64,000 nt of DNA from positions 1,054,001 to 1,118,000 of the forward strand of contig VTFK01000004.1 in NCBI GenBank assembly GCA_009617715.1, in the 5' to 3' direction. Each line of letters starts with the position of its first letter. Position 1 is the first letter of the stretch. A model generated the notes under the pieces. The model was not told where the DNA came from, did no database searches, and saw only the letters and a program-made list of their open reading frames with translations. A program made the position numbers and the translations under genes. This document shows, in pieces, positions 13,062 through 24,140 of the stretch. This stretch comes from Plectrocnemia conspersa. Taxonomy: Eukaryota > Arthropoda > Insecta > Trichoptera > Polycentropodidae.

Positions 13062-13459
13062 TTGAAACGTTCGTAATTTTGGCACATATAAATATTTTTC
13101 ATATAAATAAAGTCGAAATCATCGACATTATACTTTTAGAAGGTCAACATTATTAAAATTACTTGCATTAAAATAATTTTAAAACTAGACAAATTGCCAA
13201 CCTTTGATAAAAAATATTTTTTTTTGTAATCTGAGATGCACGACATTTTAATCGTTATGGCCTTTATATGAGCATAACCTTGAACTCGTTTGCACTTGTT
13301 TGTGCATCTCGAAATATTTAAAAAAAATTCAGTAGTACTTTCGATGTTTTTAATTATAGAGTGATAGTGTAATTTAGTGTATGTGTTAGTATTAAGCAGT
13401 GTATAATTGAAATTAGTGTTATGTCCATAAGCGAATGCAGTTGACAAGGTAATGTCTTT
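13062..13459. repeat. Tandem duplication, unit 2
   Basis: Second unit, about 720 bp downstream of unit 1. It is shorter because it lacks the GC-rich block and part of the segment before GTAATCTGAGATGCACGACA. The same terminal AAG|GTAATG words close the unit. The piggyBac-like repeat starts ten bases further on. Confidence 0.6.
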
Positions 13460-13472
13460 CGAATATAGTTAA

Positions 13473-13965
13473 CCCTTTGTGCTAGTAACTCGACATCGTA
13501 TTCCAACTCTATGGTTGCATTTATAGGCTTTGTGTTGGAGCTAATTTTGCCCATTTAAATTTATTAATAATAAAAAAAGTTAATTTTAGTAATATTGAAT
13601 TTTTAACTTATGCAAATAAGTGAATAATGTTAAATTGACGAGTGTAAGTTTATTGTAAATTTTTTACCGAGCGGTTTTAAGACCGTGATACAATTATTTT
13701 CTATATTTTATGATATGGGAGTATATGCTCTAATTGTTATTATTGTGTGTCTGTTATGAAATAAAAACGATTCGAAAAAAAGAGCGAGATTGACCAACTA
13801 TCAAATAATAATATTAGTAAATTACTAAGTTCTAGTAAACTCTAACAGAATTAGTAATCTGTGTTTTAATCATTTATAAATTTATTTTATAGTGCTTAAA
13901 CTTATTTGATGCAAATAATCAATACGAATCTTATTATAATCTTAAGTAATATGACAATAAGTCTA
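13473..13965. mobile_element. piggyBac-like nonautonomous repeat, copy 2 (empty of the MITE)
   Basis: The left end is TTAA (13469-13472) followed by CCCTTTGTGCTAGTAACTCG. The body aligns by eye with 6033-6660 and then directly with 10028-10090, without the 3.2-kb insertion. Shared landmarks are GGCTTTGTGTT, GAATTTTTAACTTATGCAAA, GAGTGTAAGTTTATTGT, TTATGATATGGGA and AATACGAATCT. No right terminus is found; similarity ends near 13965. It is more deleted than copy 1. Confidence 0.5.
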
Positions 13966-14129
13966 AGAGATCCATTTAATGTCCAGATACCCAGAGACCC
14001 GAAACTATGCAATATTTGCATAATAGTTGAATATTTAAAATTGTAAATTCTACAATTTTTTAATATAATTTTCATTTTAATTTCATTTATTTTATACACT
14101 TTCTGAATTGATAATCAAATTTGTCATAT

Positions 14130-14700
14130 GTATTTAATGCGATTCAACGACCTGAACGAACGTTCAACATCAGCTTTAGACACGTTCATGCTAAGACTAT
14201 TTCTACCAATTTTAAATCTTGTACAAGTTTCAAGTTTTAGAATAATCTTTTAATGTGATCATTTTTTATCATCAGTTTAATTATTTTTTAAAAACTGTTT
14301 TATTAAATTCCTAAATATTTTGGTATATCTAAATATGGTTTTAATTTCTAATATCATTAGGGAATAACAGTATTATAATATTTCTAATGTATCGGGGTTT
14401 GTAATAAGAAATTACGTTTTTTGTCTTCCCATGAAATTAATGTATAATTGTCAATTGGAGTTTGGTAAGTCTTTTTGAGAGATTTAATCTTTTCATTGAG
14501 CAATGTTTCAGAATGTTGTAGTTCTTGTTCAGCTGTTATGTAAGTGTACTTATTTGATTGCAAAACATTTTATAGTTCAATTTTAGTGATTATTTTTAAA
14601 ATTTTTCTTAAAAACCACAAAATTTTATGTCTATTTTTATCATCCAAATTATAATGCCTAGAAATACTAGGGCGATATTCAAAGCGAGTTATGGATAAAA
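14130..14700 (-). pseudogene. hAT-like transposase relic
   Basis: From about 14700 down to 14395 a minus-strand frame with a single internal stop encodes about 100 residues (SITRFEYRPSISRHYNLDD, QSNKYTYITAEQELQHSET, KTYQTPIDNYTLISWEDKK). Further downstream, about 14215-14130, comes MNVSKADVERSFRSLNRIK, which resembles the C-terminal hAT dimerisation motif (an ERSFS-x-x-N-x-IK pattern). The order is correct for a hAT C-terminal half. The intervening part is scrambled. Assignment rests mainly on the terminal motif. Confidence 0.4.
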
Positions 14701-14719
14701 AGGATATTTTGTCAAATAT

Positions 14720-15650
14720 TGTAATTCTTATAATATTATTTGTAGTAATCTTCTCGCATTATTGCTTTAAGATTCGATTTCGATTTCCGAAAGATATTAA
14801 AAATACAGAATTTTTTTGAGCGTCGAGGCGTATTGAAGTGAAATGTGTCTAGTCCGGTTTTGTGCTGCGTTATATACACCGTCATACGCGTAAGCTGTAT
14901 TCGCGAAGATTTTATTTTTGTCAGTTTAGTAGTTCGCCCGCAGTTAATTTATTTCTTGTTAAAATTTATATGCAAATCCGCACTAAACAAAGACCGATAC
15001 GGATCCAATCTGTACGTATATTAAATTCGTTCCAAACATTACTAGCTATTATTAAGAGTTTTTAAATGGGATTGAAAATCTTATTGTTCAATCTCACCTA
15101 TGCGACCGGTATGCACAGTTGCGTGATCTTTCTCGTTATAATTTTTTTAAATATTAAATAAACATTTTAAAAATGCTAGAAAAACGCGATTTAAATGAAA
15201 CTAAAACAGCGAATATAATATTTAACAATTAATGTCTTTACTAACACCCAAACTGATTAAAACGCCCAAAATGCGCGTCATTTAATGAAATACTATGAAT
15301 TTTAATGAAATGGAAATATTAAAAAACGATCACTGACTTGCCAATTTTTTCCCTTGCCTGGAAAAAGCTGAAACGCCCCCTGGAATTAAAATACATGAAA
15401 GTCCATGCAAACGCAATTAGCAATTAGCAGAGCTACGCCTAGGATTTACCGTGCTAGAAGTAGAGTAAGCAGCCGCTTCCCACAAAATCTGAAATCCAGA
15501 GTTCAATCTTATTTTCAGAGGCGACTGCATTTTACAATACGCAGACAAGGCTAAGAGCGTATTATACAAATTGTGTAATTAAAATATAATTTATATTACT
15601 AATACATTTGCTCTTAAAAATTAAACGCGTAACTGTTAAATCAGTACAAT
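14720..15650. other. No recognisable gene
   Basis: A 67-codon frame at 14862-15065 (plus) is not recognisable. 15340-15540 is slightly GC-richer and non-coding. Nothing else is supported. Confidence 0.4.
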
Positions 15651-15651
15651 A

Positions 15652-16850
15652 CAGTGGCGTGCGGTAGATGCAACGCATGCCTTGGGATTGTAATACGAGT
15701 CTAAAAATGAAATATTTTTATCATATATTCATTTTTTTAATTTACGTAATTATGAAACGCAAACGCTCAAAAAATCGGCTATACAACCCCCTCAAGAGAA
15801 CGGCGTACGCCGACTGAAGAGCGGGCGGGCGTAGTCGATACGCGTGCGCCAACTCGTCGCTAATGGAATTTGTCACGCATGCGCACTTGATCTATAGCCG
15901 TTACACGTCATCGTATTTACGATCGCTCGCCATCAACCGTTGATGTTTACATTTTGAATCTCTCTCTTTCTTCGGCAAATTTTTTAATCTTTTTTGATTA
16001 AATATTGACTGTCTGAATTATTATTTATTATTTATTTTTAGTGTACCCAAATGAAAGATATATTTCATTATTTACGACATGAAAATATAAGTTATTTGTC
16101 ATAACCCTTAATATGGACAAACAGCAAAGCAACGAATGTGGTCTCAACCACGATGCTAATCTGGAATATATAATTGCAATTTTCTAATTGAATCTTTACT
16201 GAAAATAAGTTTTAGTGGTCTTCCGTTTAATGAAAAGGTAATTATTATCCAAATCATTGCCCAAAACCCACATCCCATTTCAACATGCAATCCAAAACTA
16301 AAACATTCAAGAGACATTTCAATAGTGAAGTATATGAAAAAATTCAGTGGATTTGTGGATGTGCTTATTTAGAAAATTTATTTTGCTGGCCATATTTATT
16401 ATTTTCTCAAGAGTTGAATGTCTGGAATAAATTTGGATATAATGATTTTAGCAATTTAAGTCAAGCTCTTAAAAGGCACGAATACTCTCAACCTCACATA
16501 TGCGCTACTATACAATTAAAAAGATTTAGTAAAGAAAATCGTATCGAAGATTATTTTAGTGCTCAATTTAAGGCATATATGTTGAATTATATAATAAGGA
16601 AGTTACTGCGAACAGATATATTATTTCCAAATTATTTGACGTGATTTACTTTTTATCTAAACAAGAACTTACTTTTCGAGGATATTCTGAAAACAATAAT
16701 ACCGTAAATGGAGGCAACTATGTTTAATTATTGTATTTTCTAAGCGAATCAGACACATTATTAAAAAAAGTGGGAATAGATTGTCAGCTCCTGCATTAAT
16801 ATCAATCGAAAAAAAACTCACTGATGTATATCGTATTAATGGGGATGGGG
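15652..16850 (+). mobile_element. Internally deleted hAT element
   Basis: CAGTGGCGTGCGG at 15652 is a typical hAT left terminus. It is followed by a GC-rich subterminal part (about 15780-15910) and a transposase relic (16200-16850). No matching right terminus was found before 17.6 kb. The 390-bp array repeat (copy B) begins right at the end of the coding relic at 16841 and may have replaced the right end. Confidence 0.45.
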
Positions 16851-16855
16851 AGCCA
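16200..16855 (+). pseudogene. hAT transposase relic (TTF-type zinc finger, ZMYM1-like group)
   Basis: An open frame at 16285-16644 encodes 119 residues with the TTF/zinc-finger pattern of ZMYM1-like hAT proteins: KRHFNSEVYEKIQWICGC, LFCWPYLLF, VWNKFGYNDFSNL and KRHEYSQPH. A frameshift near 16635 leads into FDVIYFLSKQELTFRGYSEN, which continues the family's catalytic domain start. The frame then stops near 16722. At 16775 the text resumes as NRLSAPALISIEKKL, the start of the C-terminal dimerisation region. Several hundred codons between these two parts are missing. The gene is dead. Position and order agree with an internally deleted hAT copy. Confidence 0.65.
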
Positions 16856-17211
16856 TACTTTCGTATGTACTTAATAATTAATAAATAATAATATTATCAT
16901 TGTACTAATCATTTTAATCGTCATTTCGCTCTGGCACATAAAATACTAATTTTACCGCCTATATCTCGTGAACTTTTATTCTTTGTAAATTTTTCACAAT
17001 TTACTTATATTTTGTGTACCTAATTCCTAAAATATTATTACTTGATTTTCTCCAAGTATTTTTGCGCTCTTATGACGTGCTCTCTTTTGTCAAGCGCTCA
17101 TATGACTGTCTGCGCATTTGACGTATGCTATTTTGTTACAGCGCTACTTTGGTAAACGCTCTTATAACGCAGCGCTCATTTGACGCACGCTCTTTTGACC
17201 GGCCGCTTTTT
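16841..17211 (-). repeat. 390-bp repeat with a ~15-bp AGCG array, copy B
   Basis: Inverted relative to copy A at 11401-11772. The GGGGATGGGGAGCCAT end abuts the hAT relic, and the array (CGCT words at about 15-bp spacing, for example GCGCTCATTTGACGCACGC) occupies 17070-17211. Similarity to copy A covers both tail and array, so the two are copies of one element and not independent arrays. Confidence 0.5.
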
Positions 17212-19140
17212 GTTCATTATACGATGAAGAAAAAAATATTTATATTTTTATATATTATATATTAGGGTCTGGTTAGCCAGTAATCGTTTTAGAAGCCCTG
17301 ATTTGATCGTTCGTCATCCGCGACTTTAAGGGCTGAAAGGGGAGCGTAAACAACAGCCACGACAAAATTTTTACTCCGATGAATTACGCGCTCGGAGCAC
17401 TTGTACCTTAAAGCATAAATATGTCGTCAAATGTTTTGGAAAATGCGACCGACTACGTTGGTACGGCTATGTACTATATAGTATATATTTTTGATATTTT
17501 AATGGCGAAAATTTCGCGCTAGTGCTGCCGAGAAAATAAAATTATTACGCAACTCGAAGGCGTAGAAGGATTTAATGTTGAAAAAAATATAAAATTTTTC
17601 CATACTATCAAAAAAGAGAGAGAGAAAGGAAAGTGCTATTGTATGCAATGAGGGTAAAAAATAAAAAACGTTATTTTTATAAAGATTTTTTTCATTACGT
17701 GAGGTTTTTTTTGCTCGGAGAAGATTATTATAACAAGTAATATGCTATTTTTATGATATGATAAGCTTAAGATAAGGTTTCTAGTAAAATCGATTTTTAA
17801 TATAATTTATTATTTATTTAAATATAAACATACTTTTCATAAGTATATGTAAAAACATGCTTTTAAAAGGCGAAGAAGAAATAATTATCATGTTTTCTTT
17901 TAGAATAGATACGACTATTTATTGATTTAAAACCTTTACCTCAATATTAAAATAAATATTGTTGATTGATTAAGAAATAACAAAATCATTTTTATTTGTT
18001 AATTTTAATAATTCAAAATACAAGTGTTGATCAAAGTAAATAATATGGAGCATAAGGTGAATAGAATAAAAGCTTCCCACAAAGATATTTTATTTTTTGG
18101 AGAGTAAATTTCTCCACATAGCAGATGAACTAAAATGTGATCTGTGAAAATTCATATTATTATGCAATTGATGAATTGAGTGTTTACTTATTGTTATTAG
18201 ACTTTTTCGTGAAACAAGATGCTATTTCCTATTCATAATATTTGAAATGGTCGTTTGACCTTAGGCGACCCTCCACATTATATTCTATAACATGTATACG
18301 TATGTTAAGAATAATTTTAATAAATCAAATTATTTATCGGCAAATCCTTAGCGTTGTTTATACAAATCTCATATTCTCTGCTTTTCATGTTAAGATTGAT
18401 AATGTAACAAAATACATAATATAACAAAACTCGACGTGTGTCGAAGTTGCGCAAAAAGCGTTATTTATATAATGCGAAAGAGAGTTAAAATTCATTTACG
18501 ACGGTATGACGATGTTACTTGGCCCTTTGTTCTAAATGAAACGTAATATAATATACTAACTATGTAACACACGCGTCCCTGTATTGTGTTTTATATTTAT
18601 ATAATATAATGCGAGAATGTGACGTGGTGAAATATGTAAACGAATTAATTTAAATTTAATATCATTTCGTAATGCATCGCATGGTGTATCATTTTTAATA
18701 TAAAATGCAAATTGTGTTTTAATTACTGAACAACATTTGCGGCAAGTTATGACCCTTTGCGTGCCGAATCTGGGTTCTCTCTTGAATATATTCGAAACGA
18801 GATTCTTAATGACGACCCAACACCAAATTTTCCAAGGAAATTTGAATATATCTTTCGCTATGTAATATATGTATTTTTTGCAAAATTTTTATTAAATTTT
18901 AAATTATATATGGATGATTATTTATTATTTTTTGCAATGAATTTCAATTAGCTAAACTCCAATATGCACCATGCAAAAACGAGTATAAAGCTTAATTTAT
19001 AAATTAAATACATAAATATATTATAATAAAATACAACAATCAAATCAACATATTAAAAAGAAATGTCTTATTTAATAATTTAATTATTTATAATAAAAAA
19101 ATATTATGTATTATCTTGCCCAATTTTTTCCAGCTGTATT
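17212..19140. other. No recognisable gene
   Basis: 17260-17560 is mildly GC-richer without frames. A 60-codon frame at 18242-18424 and a 64-codon frame at 18757-18951 are not recognisable. CCCTTTGCGTGCCG at about 18755 resembles a piggyBac-type end but lacks TTAA. Confidence 0.4.
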
Positions 19141-19148
19141 TTAAAATA

Positions 19149-19595
19149 CTATTTCAACGTATTTAGATATACTATTCGGGGGCTTGTTTTTGTTAATACA
19201 AAGTTTGTTATTAAATCATTCAGATTTTGCGCAATACTTAAAAAAGTATTGTATGTTAGTGCGTTTGTAGTCTCAAGGCGTTTCAAGTGTTTTATTTCTG
19301 AATTCCAAACGTCAAGCTGGACCTGGAAATGCAAAGTGAAAAGCGGTTGGTTCTGCCATCTTTAATGGTCTAAAGTTCAGTCGGCTTTCTTTTATTTAAA
19401 AGCAAGGCTAAAGAGATTTTCAAGCGTTATTGCTTGAAAGTCTTTGGACAAAGTGTTTGAGAGGAAGTGAGTCTCAGACGAAGCGTTTAAAAGACAGTGG
19501 TTAATGATTGTCTGCATTACCGTATTTAAAATCCATTGCCAATTACAGATGAGTGGCGAATTTTTCGAAATAAATTGCCGTTGACCCATCACCAG
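19149..19595 (-). pseudogene. Decayed coding relic, possibly retroelement integrase C-terminus
   Basis: Two adjacent minus-strand frames (66 and about 61 codons) are separated by stops. Read across a frameshift they give ITLENLFSLAFK, then ESRLNFRPLK and FHFAFPGP. This recalls the BEL/Pao integrase C-terminal pattern in which an E-x-x-LNSRPL motif is followed by a TPGHFL-type motif. The downstream frame (VWNSEIKHLKRLETTNA, IAQNLNDLI) does not fit that family well. The call is tentative; a decayed DNA-transposon gene is an alternative. Confidence 0.3.
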
Positions 19596-19619
19596 ATTAT
19601 GTAGAGCCGTTTTGGGGGC

Positions 19620-19830
19620 AAACCCGAATGCCAGTGTATTTTATTTTCAGGCAACATATATTTTAATCTATTTTTATATATTATGAATACTTTGTGGCAA
19701 AATCTGTTTAAAGTTTTCTCACGGTGGTGTCCCATTTTAACAAAGAAGTTAATTTTTTAAACTGTTAAAACACTTATTACAAGCTGAGCTGGCCTTTTTT
19801 ATTATAAAAAACATAAAGTAATCTCTCTAA
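19620..19830 (+). repeat. Interspersed repeat with CACGGTGGTGTCCC tag, copy 1
   Basis: TTCTCACGGTGGTGTCCC at about 19716 recurs at about 28796 and, diverged, at 58329. Copy 1 and copy 2 also share AAACCCGAATGC upstream and a GGTTAAAA/CTGTTAAAA block downstream, so the repeat is at least 150 bp. Confidence 0.45.
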
Positions 19831-20039
19831 TTATAAATAGTTTGACTATGTTAGACTTAATGGTTTTAACATACGGCACAGTTTGACTACAAACTAAGAT
19901 AAAAAATGTAATTTAAAAATAGGCTTATTTTCTATATATAGTTTAACAATTTTGTAATCCGATTGACTCAAACACCTCTCCGCAGGTTGATAAACGTCAG
20001 CCAAGATAATTTATTAAATATGTTTATCAGGCATATTAA

Positions 20040-20540
20040 ACAAGAGTCCGCTTCCCGCTCGGGTAATCCCAACAGGAAATAGGTCAGATCCGGATATTAC
20101 CATTAAGGGTCCCGGCGATTAAACGTAGGCCACACCTGAGTCGTATACTATACATATTATAATATCGATCGGAACTGTAGGTAACCCTACGCGGAATCCC
20201 AATGAGCCTCGGACACCTCGGATTAGAATCACTTAATATGCGAAGCACTCTTCGCAGGCCGACTGACCCCAATTATATAATGCCATGATGCCTGGATCCG
20301 ATTCGACGTGTAATGTTTGATTAATACCCTTTAGCCGGGCAGGGGGTCGCAAAAAAAAATTGGACGTGGGTGTCTGTAATACGTAGAGTCGATCCAGAAA
20401 AGGGGTTAAACCCTGGAAAGTGGTGCTTATGGAAAGCGTGTAGGCGCTATTAAAAAATCGACAGCTGTTTTGCATAAGGTAACGTGTAGGAAAATTTGAA
20501 TTTGACCTAAATATTATGCGAGGCTTGGCCATCGTTATGT
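20040..20540 (-). other. GC-richer block of unknown origin
   Basis: Composition is clearly higher in G+C than the flanks. A 99-codon minus-strand frame (20233-20532) and an overlapping 62-codon frame (20084-20272) carry no motif I recognise. The word TGTTGGGATTACCCGAGC on the minus strand could be a long terminal repeat start, but I found no second copy. It may be a retroelement fragment or a conserved non-coding island. Confidence 0.3.
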
Positions 20541-20685
20541 TCCCTTGGGTTTGGCGTAACTGTGGTCAACTAAGAATCCAAATGGTTTACACAGGCATCT
20601 GGTTTTTATTCAAGCGATATAATATTATGGTAGATCGAAACAGGACAGGATTCGTAATAAAGGTCTTAAGGGTAAACAATAGTGT

Positions 20686-20740
20686 TTAACCTTTTCCATG
20701 CGGCACTCAATTTCCGCCACAGACGATTTCGTGGTTTTTG
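20686..20740 (+). mobile_element. piggyBac-like end fragment
   Basis: TTAA at 20686-20689 is followed by CCTTTTCCATGCGGCAC, close to a CCCTTTGCATGCGG terminus known from piggyBac-like elements. No partner end is identified. Confidence 0.3.
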
Positions 20741-20979
20741 ATATCTAGGAAAAAATATCTTTGAATGCTCATTACAATTGAAATATACATTTTTAGTTTA
20801 TATACAAAGTCTATTATACATAATGACAAAAATAAAAGTATTAGTGTTGCGTTACAATAACGGTTAATATCGTGAAACTGCAGTGTATCTGCATACTTTG
20901 GCGAGCTTAGCAGAGGTCGTTAACAATTTTACACGTATGATATATTATTTAAAAAATGCAATTTAAACCATTTAAAATT

Positions 20980-21020
20980 TTTTTTTTATATAGTGGTAAA
21001 AATCACTATATAAAAAATCT
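20980..21020. repeat. Short hairpin
   Basis: TTTATATAGTG and CACTATATAAA form a perfect 11-bp inverted pair around an 8-base loop. It may be a miniature transposon tip or chance in A+T-rich DNA. Confidence 0.3.
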
Positions 21021-21804
21021 GCTGTCTTAATCACCTTTATACATCATTATGTTTCAAAATAGCGACTATTAAAAAAATAACTATAAAAAAATTCAATTAA
21101 AACTGAAATATTATTAATATAATTAATATAAATTTTTAATTTTTACCAGCTGTTATTATAAAACAAGATTGGCTAACAAGCTTAGCCGAGATATTTTATT
21201 GGTTTACTGATTGAAAATCGCTGCTCTAGTAATATTTAATATAAATGTCCGATACAATATACAAACATATATTTGGTGAATTTTGAAATATATTTGGAAT
21301 AAGAATCATGAAAGCACTCATATACAATATTATTCAGTTTCTTAAAAAATGCTCTTATTTCACCCCACTTGGCATTACATATAAACTTATGTTTGCTTTC
21401 TATATGTATATATATATATATATATTTGAAGAAACAAGATATCTCAACCAAATCTACATAATCTGTGCTAAATATTTGAAAGACGCTTAATCCTTGCGTT
21501 TTGCGTGTGTCGTATTACCTAAAACAGCTAAGTGTAGAAGGAATTAGAATGAAGGGACTAATAATGTTTCTTACCCCTATTTTCATGTAATATTTATTTA
21601 ACATAAATATAATAAGCATGACTATTAAAAAAACTATTTTTGTTACGGTATTTTTACTGTTTCAAAAGCAATTGTTAGCAATTGACAATCTGCGTAACTT
21701 TTATTTATTTATTTTTACGTAAATATGACGTCAATAATTTAATTTTCCTTATTTTTAAGTGTAAAAGCTTTACTCTAAATTTAAAAATGTTACTTCTTAA
21801 CCAC

Positions 21805-21943
21805 CGGTTCCACTAAAAAAATCCAAAACAATAACAGAAACGACGATAGAAAATTTGGAAATATTGGTGCAAGTTGATGATTCTGAATCATCGCAAGCTA
21901 ATCTTAAGAAGAAAGATTGGACTCAAAATAATTGGTCGGTTTG
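21805..21943 (+). pseudogene. Unidentified open-frame fragment
   Basis: About 45 codons read without a stop as PVPLKKSKTITETTIENLE, QVDDSESSQANLKKKDW and TQNNWSV before a TGA. The acidic/serine then basic-tryptophan pattern resembles the N-terminal part of piggyBac-type transposases, but this is weak. It has no recognisable continuation on either side. Confidence 0.25.
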
Positions 21944-22740
21944 ATGGTCATTATATAAAAAATATGTATATATTTTAACACAAATTTAAGCGCCAATTAT
22001 ATTGATTTTAGCGCATAAAAAATTGTTTTAAAAAGCACTTTAAATATGATTGTTCTAACAATTAAACAAAAAGTGCAGTATGCGAATTTTTATGTTGCTC
22101 ATTAATAATAAGATTAAACGATATAAAAATAATAATTGCGTTCTTCAGTGTGTGCATATGTTTATCTCCTAAATAGAAATAACTCTATTATGTTTATTCT
22201 ATAAAATGTATCAAGTGCGACATATTTGGAAAATAAGCTACATTCACTCACCCGAACAAAAAGTGTAAAATAGACGTCGTCGCAAAAGCATATACACATA
22301 CGAAGGTTCCGCTGGGTGCATCCTTCCAGGAAAGATGTTTTTCTTTGTCGTCCTTGCATTGGCATAATATAGCGATTCGCATACGAATTCTCCTTTTATC
22401 TAACACAATTTAAACTGCAGAAACCGATCGAGCCAGACACTTTCTTACATTTTGATAAATACAATATGAAAATATCTACAATATATAAAGTTTCTTGAAG
22501 TCTTATTACCGTGTTTATACATATAAACAGGAGTGTGCTAACCATTTTTCATGAATCGGCTCTTGCTTTACTAGCTTCGACTATTGAATAATAAAGAAAA
22601 TAAAAGAAAAAATACATATGAACTGCATTAAATGGATATCGTGCATCAAATATATGGATTCAAATTCATTAAACAAAGGACTTGCTGATATTGCGACCCT
22701 AACACTGATATATGTATAATACTATACAGTAATTATACAT

Positions 22741-22860
22741 GATTGCTCGGTGTGGAGTAACACCAATAATTCATTTTTTTTGTAAATATTTAATAAAAAT
22801 AATATATACCATACATTACTGTCTATATAAATGTTAGCAAATTTATATTATTTTTTTAAA
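22741..22860 (+). repeat. Repeat family with GCTCGGTGTGGAGTAACA tag (copies at 2.3, 22.7 and 25.3 kb)
   Basis: TTGCTCGGTGTGGAGTAACA at 22743 recurs at 2317 (exact over the core) and at 25262 (one change). Copies 2 and 3 also share ATACATTACT about 70 bases downstream. All copies lie in the same orientation and precede A/T-rich tails. This would suit the conserved end of a short retroposon or MITE family of unknown class. Confidence 0.4.
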
Positions 22861-23789
22861 AGTATTAATTAAAAATGATGGCTATAATGATACCATAAAA
22901 TATGATGAAAATATTTAGTTATTATTAGCCTAGTTATCTCAAGAATCATTTACTACGACAAAAACATACTTAAATGTAAGCCTAAACACATTTTATTTTA
23001 GGGGAATACATTTTTTTGTCATTCCAGGTTAAGAGTATAGTTATAATTAGTCTTAAAATTAATATTTCAAATACTTTATTTGTGTATTTTTGCTTATTTT
23101 AATAATATAAAATAATATTAGTATAAACTACTATTTTTATTTTATATATTTTTGAATTTTTGTAAATTAAAAATAAGTATAAGCAAGCAATTTGCATTAA
23201 ATTTTAAAAGTAATGATTTTTCTGCTATTTTTTAATTTTTTTTAAATAAACGTTTATAAACGAAATTATAAAAGTGGTTCTCAACTATCATTTTAAAATA
23301 AAAATTAAATTAAGAGTTATTAATTTTATTATTTAAAATTGTATGTTATAACTAAAAAAAAATATACTAAGAATCCAAATGACAGCATTATTGTCAGATT
23401 TATTATTCTAGGCTTTTTTGAAGTCTAGGATCTTGTTGCTACTCTATAAATGCTATTCATTCATGAGCTATCAAGTGAAACAGAATCTCTAATATATTAT
23501 TTAACATACAATTTTAGACATAATGAGACTTACTGTCGTAGTAATTAATTCATTGAACTAAAACCTCTTTTAGCTTCTGAAATGCTGATAACGCTTGTGT
23601 TTACTATTTTTTATCTTTAAAAATTACATAAGGCACCTAAATATTTTTTGTTATAGGCTTATTGAAAAAATCGCAAGTCATTTCAACCTTTAGATTTTCG
23701 CTACTAGCGTATATTTTCAAAGACACGAGTAAAATCATAGGTCTTAAATTTTATTCTATAGAAGGGGGATGAAATTATGCCAGCATTTA

Positions 23790-24140
23790 ATTTATGATAC
23801 AAATAAAATATAGAGTTGCGCGTTTAATTCGTCCGTGATTAAGCGCCCTTTTATGTGTTTCATAGTACAGCACACACACGCCGGGGGTTGTTGTAGGCAC
23901 GTTATGACTGTTGGGATCAGAAATATACGACAGGATATGGCGGACCACTCGAAAATAAAAGGCTTCACGCTTCTGATAAAGGAAAAGCGGTAGTTCGCTC
24001 GATGTTGCCAGTTTGCTTCCTGAACTCTCCCCCAAGAACATCCCTTAAGGATAAATTGCTCGGGATTCGGTCGACGACACACACGGAGGAAAGGAAAGCG
24101 GAGATAGAAAAATCGCAGAAGGTTGTATCTGGGCGTATGT
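23790..24140. other. GC-richer island
   Basis: Raised G+C content with two overlapping minus-strand frames of 84 and 96 codons that carry no known motif and share codons. These look like composition effects. Candidate regulatory DNA. Confidence 0.3.

Noticed and set aside
23787..24082. Overlapping 84- and 96-codon minus-strand frames
   Set aside because: They overlap in different frames and neither has a known motif; GC-richer sequence simply has fewer stops.
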